Positions 37,160 through 46,249 of a stretch of 64,000 bases of DNA are shown here, piece by piece; positions within the stretch are counted from its first letter, which is position 1; every line of letters starts with the position of its first letter. The notes below the pieces were generated by a model. That model saw nothing but the letters and a program-made list of their open reading frames with translations, did not search any database and was not told the DNA's origin. This DNA is from Nocardia sp. CDC159 (GTDB lineage: Bacteria; Actinomycetota; Actinomycetes; Mycobacteriales; Mycobacteriaceae), in contig NZ_JAMRXH010000002.1 of the NCBI RefSeq assembly GCF_023740735.1, positions 558,001-622,000 on the forward strand. The letters are read 5' to 3'. A program made the translations under genes and the position numbers.

Positions 37160-37962
37160 TCCACCGGCCGGACCACCTTGTGGTCCACGGTCTCCGACAC
37201 CCGCACCCCGTCGCGCACGGCGATGCGCATCTGATTCACGTTCTCCCGCAGCACGTCTCCGATGAGCTCGTCGATGCGCGGATCGGCCAGGGCCTGGAAC
37301 AGGATGCGGAAGCTGGTGTTGGCGATGCCGCGGATGACGTCCTCGTGGAACGGCAGATAGCGCACCCGGCCGATCTGCGGATCGTTCCTGATCAGCTCGA
37401 CGATCATGGCGTCGAGTTCGTCGCGGTTCTCCTCCAGCGCCAGCGCGATGTTGCGGGTGTAGTGCCCGGTGCGCATCACCCGCGCGACCTCGTCCATCAC
37501 CGCGATCGTCACCGGCCGCTTGACGGCCTCGACGACCTCGCCGAGAAAGCGGTTCACCACCGCCGCGGTCACCCGATCGCCGAAGGCCCGATCGGCCACT
37601 CGCGCCAACCGCACCCCGATCACCACGATCCGCAGCAACCGGAAACCGCGGAAGAACGGGCTGGTCACCGGGATCATGCCCAGCACCTCGTACCAGTAGA
37701 CGAGCGGGAAGGTCCACGACCAGTCCGCCCGCCGCCAGCGCCACAGGAATTCGGCCGCGAACACGGCGCAGATCGCGTAGTCGGCGATCACCACGGCCCG
37801 CTCGGTGGCCCCGGACACCGGGAAGAAGGTGATCCACACCAGCAGCACCACCGACGCGACGGCCAGACCGAGCATCACGAACTCGATCCCCAGGGCGGGC
37901 GGCTTGCGCGGGTACTCCTCGACGTCCCTCTCCGCCACACTGCGGTACTCGGCCACGACCAT
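37153..37962 (-). CDS. Voltage-sensor-like membrane protein without a recognisable pore
   Basis: 269 residues. Four hydrophobic segments between about 25 and 125; the fourth, SPFFRGFRLLRIVVIGVRLARVADRAFG, carries Arg at roughly every third or fourth position like an S4 helix of voltage-gated channels. After it there is no S5-pore-S6 or selectivity filter; instead a 145-residue soluble domain (MDEVARVMRTGHYTRNIALALEENRDELD...) follows. ATG 37962 has GAGGG 8 nt upstream; GTG 37971 is an alternative. A proton channel of the Hv type or a voltage-gated signalling protein are possibilities. Related to proteins annotated as ion transporters. Confidence 0.75.
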   Translation of the reverse strand: MVVAEYRSVAERDVEEYPRKPPALGIEFVMLGLAVASVVLLVWITFFPVSGATERAVVIADYAICAVFAAEFLWRWRRADWSWTFPLVYWYEVLGMIPVTSPFFRGFRLLRIVVIGVRLARVADRAFGDRVTAAVVNRFLGEVVEAVKRPVTIAVMDEVARVMRTGHYTRNIALALEENRDELDAMIVELIRNDPQIGRVRYLPFHEDVIRGIANTSFRILFQALADPRIDELIGDVLRENVNQMRIAVRDGVRVSETVDHKVVRPVDQ

Positions 37963-38008
37963 CCCTTTCACCCTCGAACGATCCCGCCGAGGGTAATCGG
38001 AAATGGCG

Positions 38009-39649
38009 TCAGCGTCCCGCGCGAATGATGGTCTCGATATTTCGTTCGGCCAGGGCCGTGATGGTCAGCGAGGGATTCACGGTGCCCGTGCTGCCCGGAA
38101 CGGCCGCGCCGTCCACCACGTACAGGCCCGGATGACCGACGACGCGCCCGTAGTTGTCGGTGGCCCGCCCGAGCACCGCACCGCCGAGCGGATGCGCGGT
38201 GAAGACGGCATTGGCGTCGTAACCGAGCGCGCTGTAGTCGAGCAGAGCCCCGGCCCGTTCGGCGATGCGGCGATCGACCGTGCGGCAGGCCGCGAGAATG
38301 TCGTCCTGGGCCTTGCGCGGCCAGGTCAGGGTGGCGGTATTGCGGGCCCGGTCGAAGGTGAACCGGGCGCGGGTGGGATCGAGCGCCAGGCCCAGCGAGC
38401 CGACGCCGCCGGTTTCGGTGGGCATGCCCGGCAGATACCAGCTCTCCAGGGTCAGCGGCATTCCGGACTCGTCGAAGATGCGGCTGGCGCTCGCCACGCC
38501 CTGGCCGAGCCCGACCAGCCTGCTCTCACCGCGGCCGAGCACCACATCGCCGTTGGTGCCCCAGCCGTCGCCGATGTGCTCGTTCAGATGTGGCAGCGCC
38601 CCGGTGGCCTGGGCGCGCACCAGCAGTTCGGAGGTACCGACCGAGCCCGCGCCCAGGAACAGCTTGTCGCAGGTGAGGGTGCGGGTCGCCAGGACGGCGC
38701 CGGTCGGATCGAGTTTGGTCACGGCGACGACATAGCGGCCGTTGCGATCCTGGGCGATCGAGTCGACGCGGTGGCCCGGGTACACCGCCGACTTGCCGGT
38801 GTCCTGGGCGTATTTCAGGTAGTTCTGGTTGAGATCGAACTTCGCGCCGTTGGAGTTGCCCAGATTGCTGAATCCGACGGTCGCCGACGGCCGGGAGGTC
38901 CCGGCCAATTCAGCGCGCAGGACATCCCAGTTGAAGATCGAGTCGCTGGGCTGCGGCTGATAACCGGCCGCGCGCACCTGCTCGTCCCACATCCGGGAGT
39001 GGGTGAACGGCGCGGAGGCGTAGATATCGGCGGGCATGGTGCTCAACCGCAGCATCTGCCGCACCCGCGGGAAGTAGACGCGGTCCATCTCGTCGTAATC
39101 GACCGTGCCGCGGAAGATCTGGTCGAAGAACCGGCGCTGCGGCGCGACCATCACACCGGTGAACACCACCGATCCGCCGCCGACGGCCGCGGCGTGCCAC
39201 ACGTCGATTCCGGGGAACTCCGAGACCGCGAGCACGCCACCGAAGTCGGCGAAGTGCATCGGGACCTTGGTGATCCCGGTGAAGCTGGTGCGATGCCAGA
39301 ATCCGCGCCCGTCGGGCAGCACGTCACCGGTGAAGATCTCCCGCCACGGATCGTTGGGCCAGCGAGATCCGCGCTCCAGCACGGTATTCGACACCCCGGC
39401 CTCGGCCAGCCGCAGCGCGGTCACCGCGGCGCCGAAACCGGAGCCCACGATGATGGCCTCGGTATGTTCCGGCGGATCGGGCAGGGGCGCGAAGATCTCG
39501 GGCACCCACTGCCGGAACAACCCGTGCCACACCGGGTCGGCCGCGGCAGAACCAGCTCCGAGCCCGGTGCCCGCCGCGCCCAACAGCGCCGCCGCCCCGG
39601 CAGCCTTCAGAAAGGCGCGTCTGCGCACCCGGGCCACCTCCCTCATCAC
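38009..39649 (-). CDS. Cholesterol oxidase (GMC-type, Tat-exported)
   Basis: 546 residues. Twin-arginine signal RRRAFLKAAGAAALLGAAG at about 9-27 and cleavage near AAADP. FAD motif IIVGSGFGAAV at 66-76. Active-site triad of class I cholesterol oxidases is recognisable: Glu402 (LESWYLPGMP), His486 (FTAHPLGG) and Asn525 (GTVNPSLTI), with spacings close to the Streptomyces enzyme. Oxidises and isomerises cholesterol to cholest-4-en-3-one outside the membrane, feeding sterol catabolism. Upstream region shows no KstR-like site. Single-gene transcript. Confidence 0.9.
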   Translation of the reverse strand: MMREVARVRRRAFLKAAGAAALLGAAGTGLGAGSAAADPVWHGLFRQWVPEIFAPLPDPPEHTEAIIVGSGFGAAVTALRLAEAGVSNTVLERGSRWPNDPWREIFTGDVLPDGRGFWHRTSFTGITKVPMHFADFGGVLAVSEFPGIDVWHAAAVGGGSVVFTGVMVAPQRRFFDQIFRGTVDYDEMDRVYFPRVRQMLRLSTMPADIYASAPFTHSRMWDEQVRAAGYQPQPSDSIFNWDVLRAELAGTSRPSATVGFSNLGNSNGAKFDLNQNYLKYAQDTGKSAVYPGHRVDSIAQDRNGRYVVAVTKLDPTGAVLATRTLTCDKLFLGAGSVGTSELLVRAQATGALPHLNEHIGDGWGTNGDVVLGRGESRLVGLGQGVASASRIFDESGMPLTLESWYLPGMPTETGGVGSLGLALDPTRARFTFDRARNTATLTWPRKAQDDILAACRTVDRRIAERAGALLDYSALGYDANAVFTAHPLGGAVLGRATDNYGRVVGHPGLYVVDGAAVPGSTGTVNPSLTITALAERNIETIIRAGR

Positions 39650-39756
39650 GCATGACCGCGCGCGAGATTACCGGGCCGACACCGGGTGCCTCAACCGTAT
39701 GACCAGGAGTTTAGCCTCCGCCGAATAGCAAACCGCTATAAGACGAGATGGCGCCC

Positions 39757-40467
39757 TCAGGCGCGCAATCGCTCCCTGCGAAGTCGATCGACTTCTGGTA
39801 GATGCAGCGGTTCGAGCTCCACCTCGCCCAGGGCGCGCCGCAACAGGTGATCGGCCAGTTCGGGATTGCGGGCCAGGGCGGGGCCGTGCATATAGGTGCC
39901 GATGACCGAACCCTGCACCACACCCTCCAGGCCATCGCCCACGCCATTGCCGACGCCGCGGGTGACCCGGGCCAGACCGGTGGCGTCGCCGCCGAGTGTC
40001 GTTCCGCCACGGTGGTTCTCGAAGCCGGTGAGGGCCTGGGACAGGCCGGGCAGTAGCGGGGTGGTCGCGACCTCGCCGATGGCGCGCTCGACCTGCGGTG
40101 CGGTGGTGACGTCGAGCAGTCCGACGCCGTCGACGCGCTCGCCCGAGGAGGTCTCGTACCAATTCCCGAGCACCTGGATGGCCGCGCAGATCGCCAGCAC
40201 CGGAGCGCCTTTCGCGGCCGCCCGCTGCAGGCCGGGATAGCGCTGCAGGTGCCGGGTGGCCAGCCGCTGGGCCGAATCCTCCGCACCGCCGAGGGTGTAG
40301 AGGTCCAGCGAGTCGGGAACCGGATCGGCGAGGGTGATCTCGACGATCTCGGCGGCGTAACCGCGCATGCGCAGCCGCTGCCGCAGCACGACCGCATTGC
40401 CGCCGTCGCCGTAAGTGCCCATGACATCGGGCAGCACCAGCCCGATCCGCACGGTCGATTCGCTCAT
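39757..40467 (-). CDS. gatD: Lipid II isoglutaminyl synthase, glutamine amidotransferase subunit GatD
   Basis: 236 residues of the CobQ/CobB-like type I amidotransferase fold. Nucleophile Cys94 in LAICAAIQVLG and His194 in GTYMHGP match GatD of Staphylococcus. Supplies ammonia to MurT for amidation of the D-Glu of lipid II. ATGA overlap with murT; same pair as Rv3713-Rv3712. Confidence 0.93.
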   Translation of the reverse strand: MSESTVRIGLVLPDVMGTYGDGGNAVVLRQRLRMRGYAAEIVEITLADPVPDSLDLYTLGGAEDSAQRLATRHLQRYPGLQRAAAKGAPVLAICAAIQVLGNWYETSSGERVDGVGLLDVTTAPQVERAIGEVATTPLLPGLSQALTGFENHRGGTTLGGDATGLARVTRGVGNGVGDGLEGVVQGSVIGTYMHGPALARNPELADHLLRRALGEVELEPLHLPEVDRLRRERLRA

Positions 40468-41699
40468 CGGGCCGCCTCCAGATCGCGGTTGAGGTCGCGG
40501 AACGCGGTGTAGTTGGCCAGCACCTCCACCCGGCCGGGCGGGCAGGACGCGATGGCGCGCAACGGATTCGCCACCGTGGTGTGTTCGACACCGGCGTAGG
40601 TCAGCCGCACCGCCAGATCGGTGGCCCGCTCCCCGGCGGCCACCACCTGGGTGCCCTCGAAATGCTCGAACCGCACATCCCACAGCCAGGACAGATCCTC
40701 CCCGTCGGGCACCTGGCCGTTCACCGCGATCACCAGGCCCGTCGCCGCCGGATCGATCATCGACAACGCCTCCTGCCAGCCCGCCGGATTCTTCGCCAGC
40801 AGCAGCCGCGCGGTGTGCTCGCCCACCCGCACGCTGCGATAGCGCCCGGCGATCTCGCGCACGGTGGCGGCGGCGTCGGCGGCCGGTTCCGCTTCGGCAC
40901 CCAGGGCCACCGCCGCCGCCACGGCCTGCGCCGCGTTGCCGCGATTGGCCCGGCCCGGAAGCGCAAGGTGCAGCGGCAGTTTCAGCCCGTCGGGGCCGTA
41001 GAGGAACTCCTCGTCCACCCACCAGTCCGGCTCGGGGCGGTGGAAGTCGGCACCGGTGCTGCGCCAGTGCGTGCCCTCCCAGACGATCGGCTCACCGCTG
41101 CGCGGACAGCTGGTGGCGTCCACCGACCAGCCGCTGCCCGCGGCGACCCAGACGACATTGGGATGGTCGTACGCGATCGAGGTGACGAGCACGTCGTCGC
41201 AGTTGGCGATGAGGACCGTATCGGGGTGGCGCGCCATTCCCGCGCGCAGCTTGCGCTCGATCATATTGATCTCGCCGACCCGGTCCAGCTGATCGCGGCT
41301 CAGATTCAACAGCACCACCGCGGCCGGGTTCAGGGCGTCGGCGACATGCGGCAGATGCAGTTCGTCGACCTCGATGGCGGCCAGCGCGGCCGAGCGGTGC
41401 GCGCTGAGCGCGGCGACGATGCCCGCATCCATATTCGCGCCGTCGGCCTGGGTGGCCACCGGGCCGAGCGTGCTCAGTGCGGCGGTCGTCATGCGGGTGG
41501 TGGTGGACTTGCCGTTGGTTCCGGTCACCAGCACGGTGCGACGGCCGCGGCCGAGCTGGGTCATGATCGTCGGATCGATCCGCAGCGCGATCAATCCCCC
41601 GATCATCGAGCCCTTGCCCCGCCCCGCCTTCTGCGACGCCCACGACGCGGCCGCCGCCGCCCGCAGCGCCAATCGCCCACGCACCGAGATGTCTGCCAC
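40464..41699 (-). CDS. murT: Lipid II isoglutaminyl synthase, Mur-ligase subunit MurT
   Basis: 411 residues. P-loop TGTNGKST at 59-66, Mur-ligase central domain, and a C-terminal DUF1727 domain (QVPDGEDLSWLWDVRFEHFEG, VANPLRAI). Only one Cys (ATSCPRSG) remains at the place where staphylococcal MurT carries a four-Cys zinc ribbon, so that ribbon is probably degenerate. Start GTG 41699 lies 6 nt after TAAACT, suggesting a leaderless mRNA. With GatD it amidates peptidoglycan precursor stems in the cytoplasm. Confidence 0.94.
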   Translation of the reverse strand: MADISVRGRLALRAAAAASWASQKAGRGKGSMIGGLIALRIDPTIMTQLGRGRRTVLVTGTNGKSTTTRMTTAALSTLGPVATQADGANMDAGIVAALSAHRSAALAAIEVDELHLPHVADALNPAAVVLLNLSRDQLDRVGEINMIERKLRAGMARHPDTVLIANCDDVLVTSIAYDHPNVVWVAAGSGWSVDATSCPRSGEPIVWEGTHWRSTGADFHRPEPDWWVDEEFLYGPDGLKLPLHLALPGRANRGNAAQAVAAAVALGAEAEPAADAAATVREIAGRYRSVRVGEHTARLLLAKNPAGWQEALSMIDPAATGLVIAVNGQVPDGEDLSWLWDVRFEHFEGTQVVAAGERATDLAVRLTYAGVEHTTVANPLRAIASCPPGRVEVLANYTAFRDLNRDLEAAR

Positions 41700-41705
41700 G
41701 ACGCG

Positions 41706-41711
41706 AGTTTA
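41706..41711 (-). promoter_or_regulatory. -10 element of the murT-gatD promoter
   Basis: TAAACT on the minus strand ends 6 nt before GTG 41699. No standard -35 at 17 bp. This places the mRNA start on the GTG. Confidence 0.45.
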
Positions 41712-41722
41712 TGTGTTGCCGC

Positions 41723-42340
41723 TCAATAGAGCGTCTTCTGGTAGTTCTCCGGCGCATAGTGGGCTTCCAGCTGTTCCACCGTCTCGGTGATCTCGGTGTG
41801 CACCTCCTTGATCAGCCGCGCCGGTGCGGGCAGGGTGTCTCGCGGCCAGCCCTCGGGCCGCCACAGGCTGCTGCGCAGGAATGCCTTGGCGCAGTGGAAG
41901 AAGATCTGCTCGATCGCCACCTCGACGGCCAGGATCGGCCGGTGGCCCTTGACGATCATGTCGTCGAAGTAGGGCGCATCGGAGACCAGCCGGGCGCGGC
42001 CGTTGATCCGCAGCGTCTCGTTGCGGCCCGGAATGAGGAAGATCACGCCGACGTGCGGATTGGCCAGGATGTTCAGATAGCCGTCGGCCCGGCGATTGCC
42101 GGGGCGTTCCGGAATCGCGAGGGTGTGATCGTCGAGCACCCTGACGAAGCCCGCCGGATCGCCCTTCGGCGAGGCATCGCAGTTGCCGTCGGCATCGCTG
42201 GTGGCCAGCACGATGAACGGCGAGGTCGCGATCCAGTCGCGGTCACGCGGATGGAGCGCGGTGCGTTCCTTGTTGGCGGCGCGGGGGTGCACCTCGCCGA
42301 GCAGTGCACGCAGTTCGGTGGCCGTGGTGATCTCGCTCAT
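41723..42340 (-). CDS. PPOX-class FMN flavoprotein, MSMEG_1061 family
   Basis: 205 residues with the split-barrel flavin fold: SPFIVLATSDADGNCDASPKGDPAGFVRV and RADGYLNILANPHVGVIFLIPGRNETLRINGRARLVSD are the standard FMN/F420-binding strands. Function of this family is unknown; related proteins reduce or oxidise small aromatics or heme products. Head-to-tail spacing to the next gene is 42 bp on the same strand, so it may share a transcript with the FAD oxidoreductase. Confidence 0.88.
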   Translation of the reverse strand: MSEITTATELRALLGEVHPRAANKERTALHPRDRDWIATSPFIVLATSDADGNCDASPKGDPAGFVRVLDDHTLAIPERPGNRRADGYLNILANPHVGVIFLIPGRNETLRINGRARLVSDAPYFDDMIVKGHRPILAVEVAIEQIFFHCAKAFLRSSLWRPEGWPRDTLPAPARLIKEVHTEITETVEQLEAHYAPENYQKTLY

Positions 42341-42382
42341 GGTTCGATTGAACTGCGAAAGATCGTGTGCGGCCAGGTTTTT

Positions 42383-44143
42383 CTAGACCGGCCCGTCGAA
42401 CATGTTCGGCTGTCCGGCCGCGTAGCGGGTCGCGTCCAGCTGCCGCATCGGTTCCAGCTCCGGTGCGCGGTACAGCGAGAACACCCGGCAGCGCGGCGCG
42501 TCGGAGCCCGCGACGTCCAGCAGTGCGTTCACCGCGGTGCGGGCCGATTCGCTGGCCCCCTCCATGGTCGCCAGGTCGATGGTGGTGCGCACGTAATCCC
42601 CGGCGAGAAAGAGGTTTTCGAGCGCGCCGTGCGCCTGCGGCCGGGCCGACCAGGAACCCGCGGTATTGATCAGCAGCGGATCGGCGTTGGTGTTGACCCG
42701 CCGCGCCGCATCCCAGCCGATGCCCGAATCCAGGAACCACGAGTGCAGATCCTCGTCCTGCAGCGCGGCGGGACCGTGCAGATGCGCCTGCAACTGCGCC
42801 CACACCTCGCGGGCGATCTCGTCGTGGGTGCACTCCTTGGCGGGCTTGCCGTACAGCAAGCCGGGGGTGTTCCAGTCGGACACGTCGACCGACAGACAGT
42901 CGTGTACCGATCCGTCCCCATAGCCGGAAAGCCGGGTGCGCGGCCAGAACTGGTTCTGCGCGATCGAGGTCAGCGACCACGGCGAGTCGATATAGGCGGT
43001 GTGCCCGCGCGCGATGGCCGTGGGGCGGCGCAGATAGAACTGGATTCCGGTCATCCAGTTGGTGATCAGCCGATCCATGGCCGCCAGCTCCGGCCAGACG
43101 GTCAGGATCTCGGGGGTCCACAGGCCGCGCGCGACCTCCATGGGCACGGCCAGTACGAAATGGTCGGCCGCCACCGTCCGCGCCGCGCCGTCGCCGCCGC
43201 TGATCCGCGCCCCCGCGATCCGCCGACCGGCCACGTCCAGGCCGTGCAGTTCCGCATGCTCGAATCGAACGCCCAGCTGCCGCAACCGATCCACCCACGG
43301 ATCGAGCCACGCCTCACTGGTCGGCCCGTTCAGCAACCGGTCCAGCGGGCCGTCGTTGCCGACCTCCAGCGGATTGCCGAGGAACTGCTCGCCCATATTG
43401 CCGATGGTGCGCGTGCTGGCGTGATCATCCTTGGCCGCGACCAACAGCGTGGTCAGCGTGCGCGACATCAGCGTCCGGAACTCGGCCGAGCGTCCGCGCG
43501 CGCCGACGAAATCGCGCCAGGACAACTGCTCCCACTGGCCGAAACGCCTGGCGTCACAACTGGTGTTGAAGACCAGCAGCCGATTGGCGAAATACAGCGC
43601 GTCGGTCATCGGCATCCTGGTCGAGGTGGCGATGACCGATCCGACGGTCTGGCGGAAATCGTCCGGATTCGACCAGGATTTGCCCGTCCGGCCCATGGGC
43701 AGCAGGATGTCGTCGGTTCCGGCCCGGGAAAAACGCGCCTCGGTGGCCGGAACCAGATTGTCCCAGACGCCATTTGCATTGTCCCGGAACGGGATTCGTC
43801 GCATGATGTCCGGAATGTGTTTGTAGAAACCGGGAAAGAAGCGAAATCCGTGCTCCCCCGGCAGATCCGGCCGCCCGTCGCGGCCCGAGCCGGGAACCGG
43901 GATGCTGCGCGCCTTGCCGCCCAGCGCGCGCCGCTCGTAGACGGTGACCGCGAAACCGCGTTCGGCCAGCTCATGTGCCGCGGTCAGGCCGGCAACGCCG
44001 CCACCGAAGATCGCCACCCGCCGACCGGATTCGGCCGCCGCGCGCGGCGGGCGCACGGTCCACGCGCCCGCTGTCATCACACCTGCCGCCACCGCCCCGC
44101 GAAGTACCGTTCTCCGCGAAACGATCGATTGCTGATCTGCCAT
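42383..44143 (-). CDS. Tat-exported FAD-dependent oxidoreductase (amine-oxidase / hydroxysqualene-dehydroxylase-like)
   Basis: 586 residues. Twin-arginine leader SRRTVLRGAVAAGVMTAGAW at about 9-28; FAD motif VAIFGGGVAGLTAAHELAERGFAVTVYERR follows, then GGKARS and HGFRFFPGFYKHIPDIM. C-terminal FAD segment NLFLAGDYVRTTIDLATMEGASESARTAVNALL. The same architecture is found in carotenoid desaturase and hydroxysqualene dehydroxylase (HpnE) relatives; export through Tat is unusual for those biosynthetic enzymes. Substrate unknown. Confidence 0.85.
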   Translation of the reverse strand: MADQQSIVSRRTVLRGAVAAGVMTAGAWTVRPPRAAAESGRRVAIFGGGVAGLTAAHELAERGFAVTVYERRALGGKARSIPVPGSGRDGRPDLPGEHGFRFFPGFYKHIPDIMRRIPFRDNANGVWDNLVPATEARFSRAGTDDILLPMGRTGKSWSNPDDFRQTVGSVIATSTRMPMTDALYFANRLLVFNTSCDARRFGQWEQLSWRDFVGARGRSAEFRTLMSRTLTTLLVAAKDDHASTRTIGNMGEQFLGNPLEVGNDGPLDRLLNGPTSEAWLDPWVDRLRQLGVRFEHAELHGLDVAGRRIAGARISGGDGAARTVAADHFVLAVPMEVARGLWTPEILTVWPELAAMDRLITNWMTGIQFYLRRPTAIARGHTAYIDSPWSLTSIAQNQFWPRTRLSGYGDGSVHDCLSVDVSDWNTPGLLYGKPAKECTHDEIAREVWAQLQAHLHGPAALQDEDLHSWFLDSGIGWDAARRVNTNADPLLINTAGSWSARPQAHGALENLFLAGDYVRTTIDLATMEGASESARTAVNALLDVAGSDAPRCRVFSLYRAPELEPMRQLDATRYAAGQPNMFDGPV

Positions 44144-44239
44144 CTCTCGCCGACCTCCACGCCGCGGCCAACTGTAGGCGTTATAGCCGCGACGCGCGTC
44201 GCTTGGGTGGGAAATTCGCTCGCCCCGAGCACGATCGAG

Positions 44240-45184
44240 CTATTTGCTGAGCGCCAGACCCGCCGCCTTCTCCACCGCGGCGACGCCCGGCCGTCGCGCG
44301 GAGGTGACCGCGAACGCGCCGGCGATCACCACGACCGCACCCACCAACGACGGCGGGGTCGGCCGCTCACCCAGAAAGGCCCAGGCCGCGCCGATTCCGA
44401 CCACCGGCACCAGCAGCGACAGCGGCGCGACCGTGCCCGCGGGGTAGCGGCTCATCAGATATGTCCACAGACCCGAACCGACCAGCGTGGCGAGTACCGC
44501 GGTGTAGCCCAGCGCGGCCAGGGCGGGCCAGCCCGACGGGGTGAACGAGTCCAGCAGCGCCCGTAACCCGGTGTCCGGCCCCTCCACCAGTGCCGACAGC
44601 GCGAACATCGGCACCGGCGGCACGACCGCCATCCACAGCGTCAGATGCAGCGGATCGACCCGCTGCGCCCCGCTGTCCGCGGCGGCCAGCCGGGAGCCGA
44701 TATTGCCGAAGGCCCAACCCAATCCGGCCGCCAGGGTCAACAGCACCGGCCCGATCGTGGCGTGCTGAGCCCGATCCCACCCGATCACCACCATTCCGGC
44801 CACCGCGACCGCCAGGCCCAGAAATTGGGTAGGGCGCAGCCTTTCGCGCAGCAGCAGCGCACCCAGCACCACCGTGAACGGCGCCGAACTCTGCAGCACC
44901 AGCGACGCCAGCCCGATCGGCATCCCGGCCCGCATGGCGGTGAAGAGGAAGGCGAACTGCGCGATGCCGAATCCGCCGCCGTAGAGCAGCAGCCATCGCA
45001 GCGGCACCCGCGGCCGCGGCACCAGCAGCACCACCGGGATCGCGAGCACCGCGAAGCGCAGCCCGGCGAAGAAGAACGGCGGGAAATGCTCCACGCCCAC
45101 GTGCAGCGCGAGGAAGTTCAGCCCCCACAGCACGACGACGGCCAGGCCGAGCAGACGATCACGGTAACCCACGCCGCCAATCAT
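44240..45184 (-). CDS. EamA/DMT-family transporter
   Basis: 314 residues with ten hydrophobic segments arranged as two EamA repeats (LLGLAVVVLWGLNFLALHVGVEHFPP, then LTLAAGLGWAFGNIGSRLAA). Family exports amino acids or metabolites. ATG 45184; GTG 45193 is possible. Diverges from a LysR gene across a 150-bp AT-rich spacer, the standard arrangement of an exporter with its regulator. Confidence 0.92.
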   Translation of the reverse strand: MIGGVGYRDRLLGLAVVVLWGLNFLALHVGVEHFPPFFFAGLRFAVLAIPVVLLVPRPRVPLRWLLLYGGGFGIAQFAFLFTAMRAGMPIGLASLVLQSSAPFTVVLGALLLRERLRPTQFLGLAVAVAGMVVIGWDRAQHATIGPVLLTLAAGLGWAFGNIGSRLAAADSGAQRVDPLHLTLWMAVVPPVPMFALSALVEGPDTGLRALLDSFTPSGWPALAALGYTAVLATLVGSGLWTYLMSRYPAGTVAPLSLLVPVVGIGAAWAFLGERPTPPSLVGAVVVIAGAFAVTSARRPGVAAVEKAAGLALSK

Positions 45185-45334
45185 GAAATGCACAACTAAT
45201 AAGGACTATCGAATATAAGTGGAGAAATGATGTAGTAGAACTGAAGAGTGCCATCGGCCGGGCCACGGGAGCAGGGAATCGACACGAGCATGCGCGAGGG
45301 CGAACGGGAGATCCCCAGCGGCGGAGGCGGATTC

Positions 45335-46249
45335 ATGGCCGTCGAGCGACTGCGGGTGCTGCGGGAGCTGGCCGATCGCGGGACAGTCGCGGCCGTCGCG
45401 GAGGCATTGTCGATGACGCCGTCGGCCGTCTCCCAACAGCTCAAGGTGCTGGCCCGCGAGGCGGGGGTGCCCCTGCTGGAGCCGGACGGGCGGCGGGTGC
45501 GGCTGACCGATGCCGGGCGCGCGCTGGTGGTGCGCGCCGACGAGGTGCTGGCCGCGATGGAACGGGCGGCCGCGGAGATGGCCCTGTATCGCGGTTCACC
45601 GCGCGGACAGGTGCGGGTGGCGCTGTTCCCGTCCGGGGCGGCACTGCTGCTCGCACATGTGCTGGCCGAACTGAGCGGCAGCGGTGTCGAGATCCTGGCG
45701 CGCGACGAGGACGTGCCGCCGATCGAGGTGCCCCGCCTGCTCGCCGACTACGACGTGGTGCTCACCCACCGCGACGAGCGCGCCCCCGCGCTCACCGGGC
45801 CGCGGGTGACCTCGCGAATGCTCATGCGCGAACCGATCGACGTGGTGGTCGCCCCCGATCACCGGCTGGCCCGGCAGGGGGCGGTCACCCCCGCCGAACT
45901 CGCCGAGGAGAGCTGGCTCAGCGTGCGCGGCGGCTTCCCGGTCGACGACGTGCTGCGCTCGATCGCCACCGTGACCGGCGTGCAGCCCCGAATCGCCCAG
46001 CGCCTCAACGACTTCAACGTCATCGAGGAACTGGTCGCCTCCGGCTACGGGGTGGCGCTCATGCCCCGCTACGCCGTGCGCCACCCGGATCTGGTGGTAC
46101 TGCGCCTGGCCGGGGTGCGGGCGGCCCGGCTCTACGAACTGGCCTCCCGGCCGCACGCCGCGGCGCGACCGGCCATCGGGGTGGTCCTGCGGGCCTTCGA
46201 ATCCGCGGTCGCCGCGGTGCGCGGCAGCGCACTCGCCGCCGAAACCTAG
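45335..46249 (+). CDS. LysR-family regulator, probably of the EamA exporter
   Basis: 304 residues. N-terminal winged helix MAVERLRVLRELADRGTVAAVAEALSMTPSAVSQQLKVLAREAGVPLLEPDGRRVRLTDAGR (given as the recognised pattern) and a periplasmic-binding-like effector domain. Start ATG 45335 has GGCGGAGG upstream; longer in-frame starts lack support. The divergent spacer holds AT-rich half-sites near 45195-45245. Its stop TAG overlaps the stop of the convergent ParA-like gene in the palindrome CTAG. Confidence 0.9.
   Translation: MAVERLRVLRELADRGTVAAVAEALSMTPSAVSQQLKVLAREAGVPLLEPDGRRVRLTDAGRALVVRADEVLAAMERAAAEMALYRGSPRGQVRVALFPSGAALLLAHVLAELSGSGVEILARDEDVPPIEVPRLLADYDVVLTHRDERAPALTGPRVTSRMLMREPIDVVVAPDHRLARQGAVTPAELAEESWLSVRGGFPVDDVLRSIATVTGVQPRIAQRLNDFNVIEELVASGYGVALMPRYAVRHPDLVVLRLAGVRAARLYELASRPHAAARPAIGVVLRAFESAVAAVRGSALAAET

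Noticed and set aside
41711..44566. 951-codon open frame on the plus strand
   Set aside because: Antisense to three genes with clear families (PPOX flavoprotein, FAD oxidoreductase, EamA).
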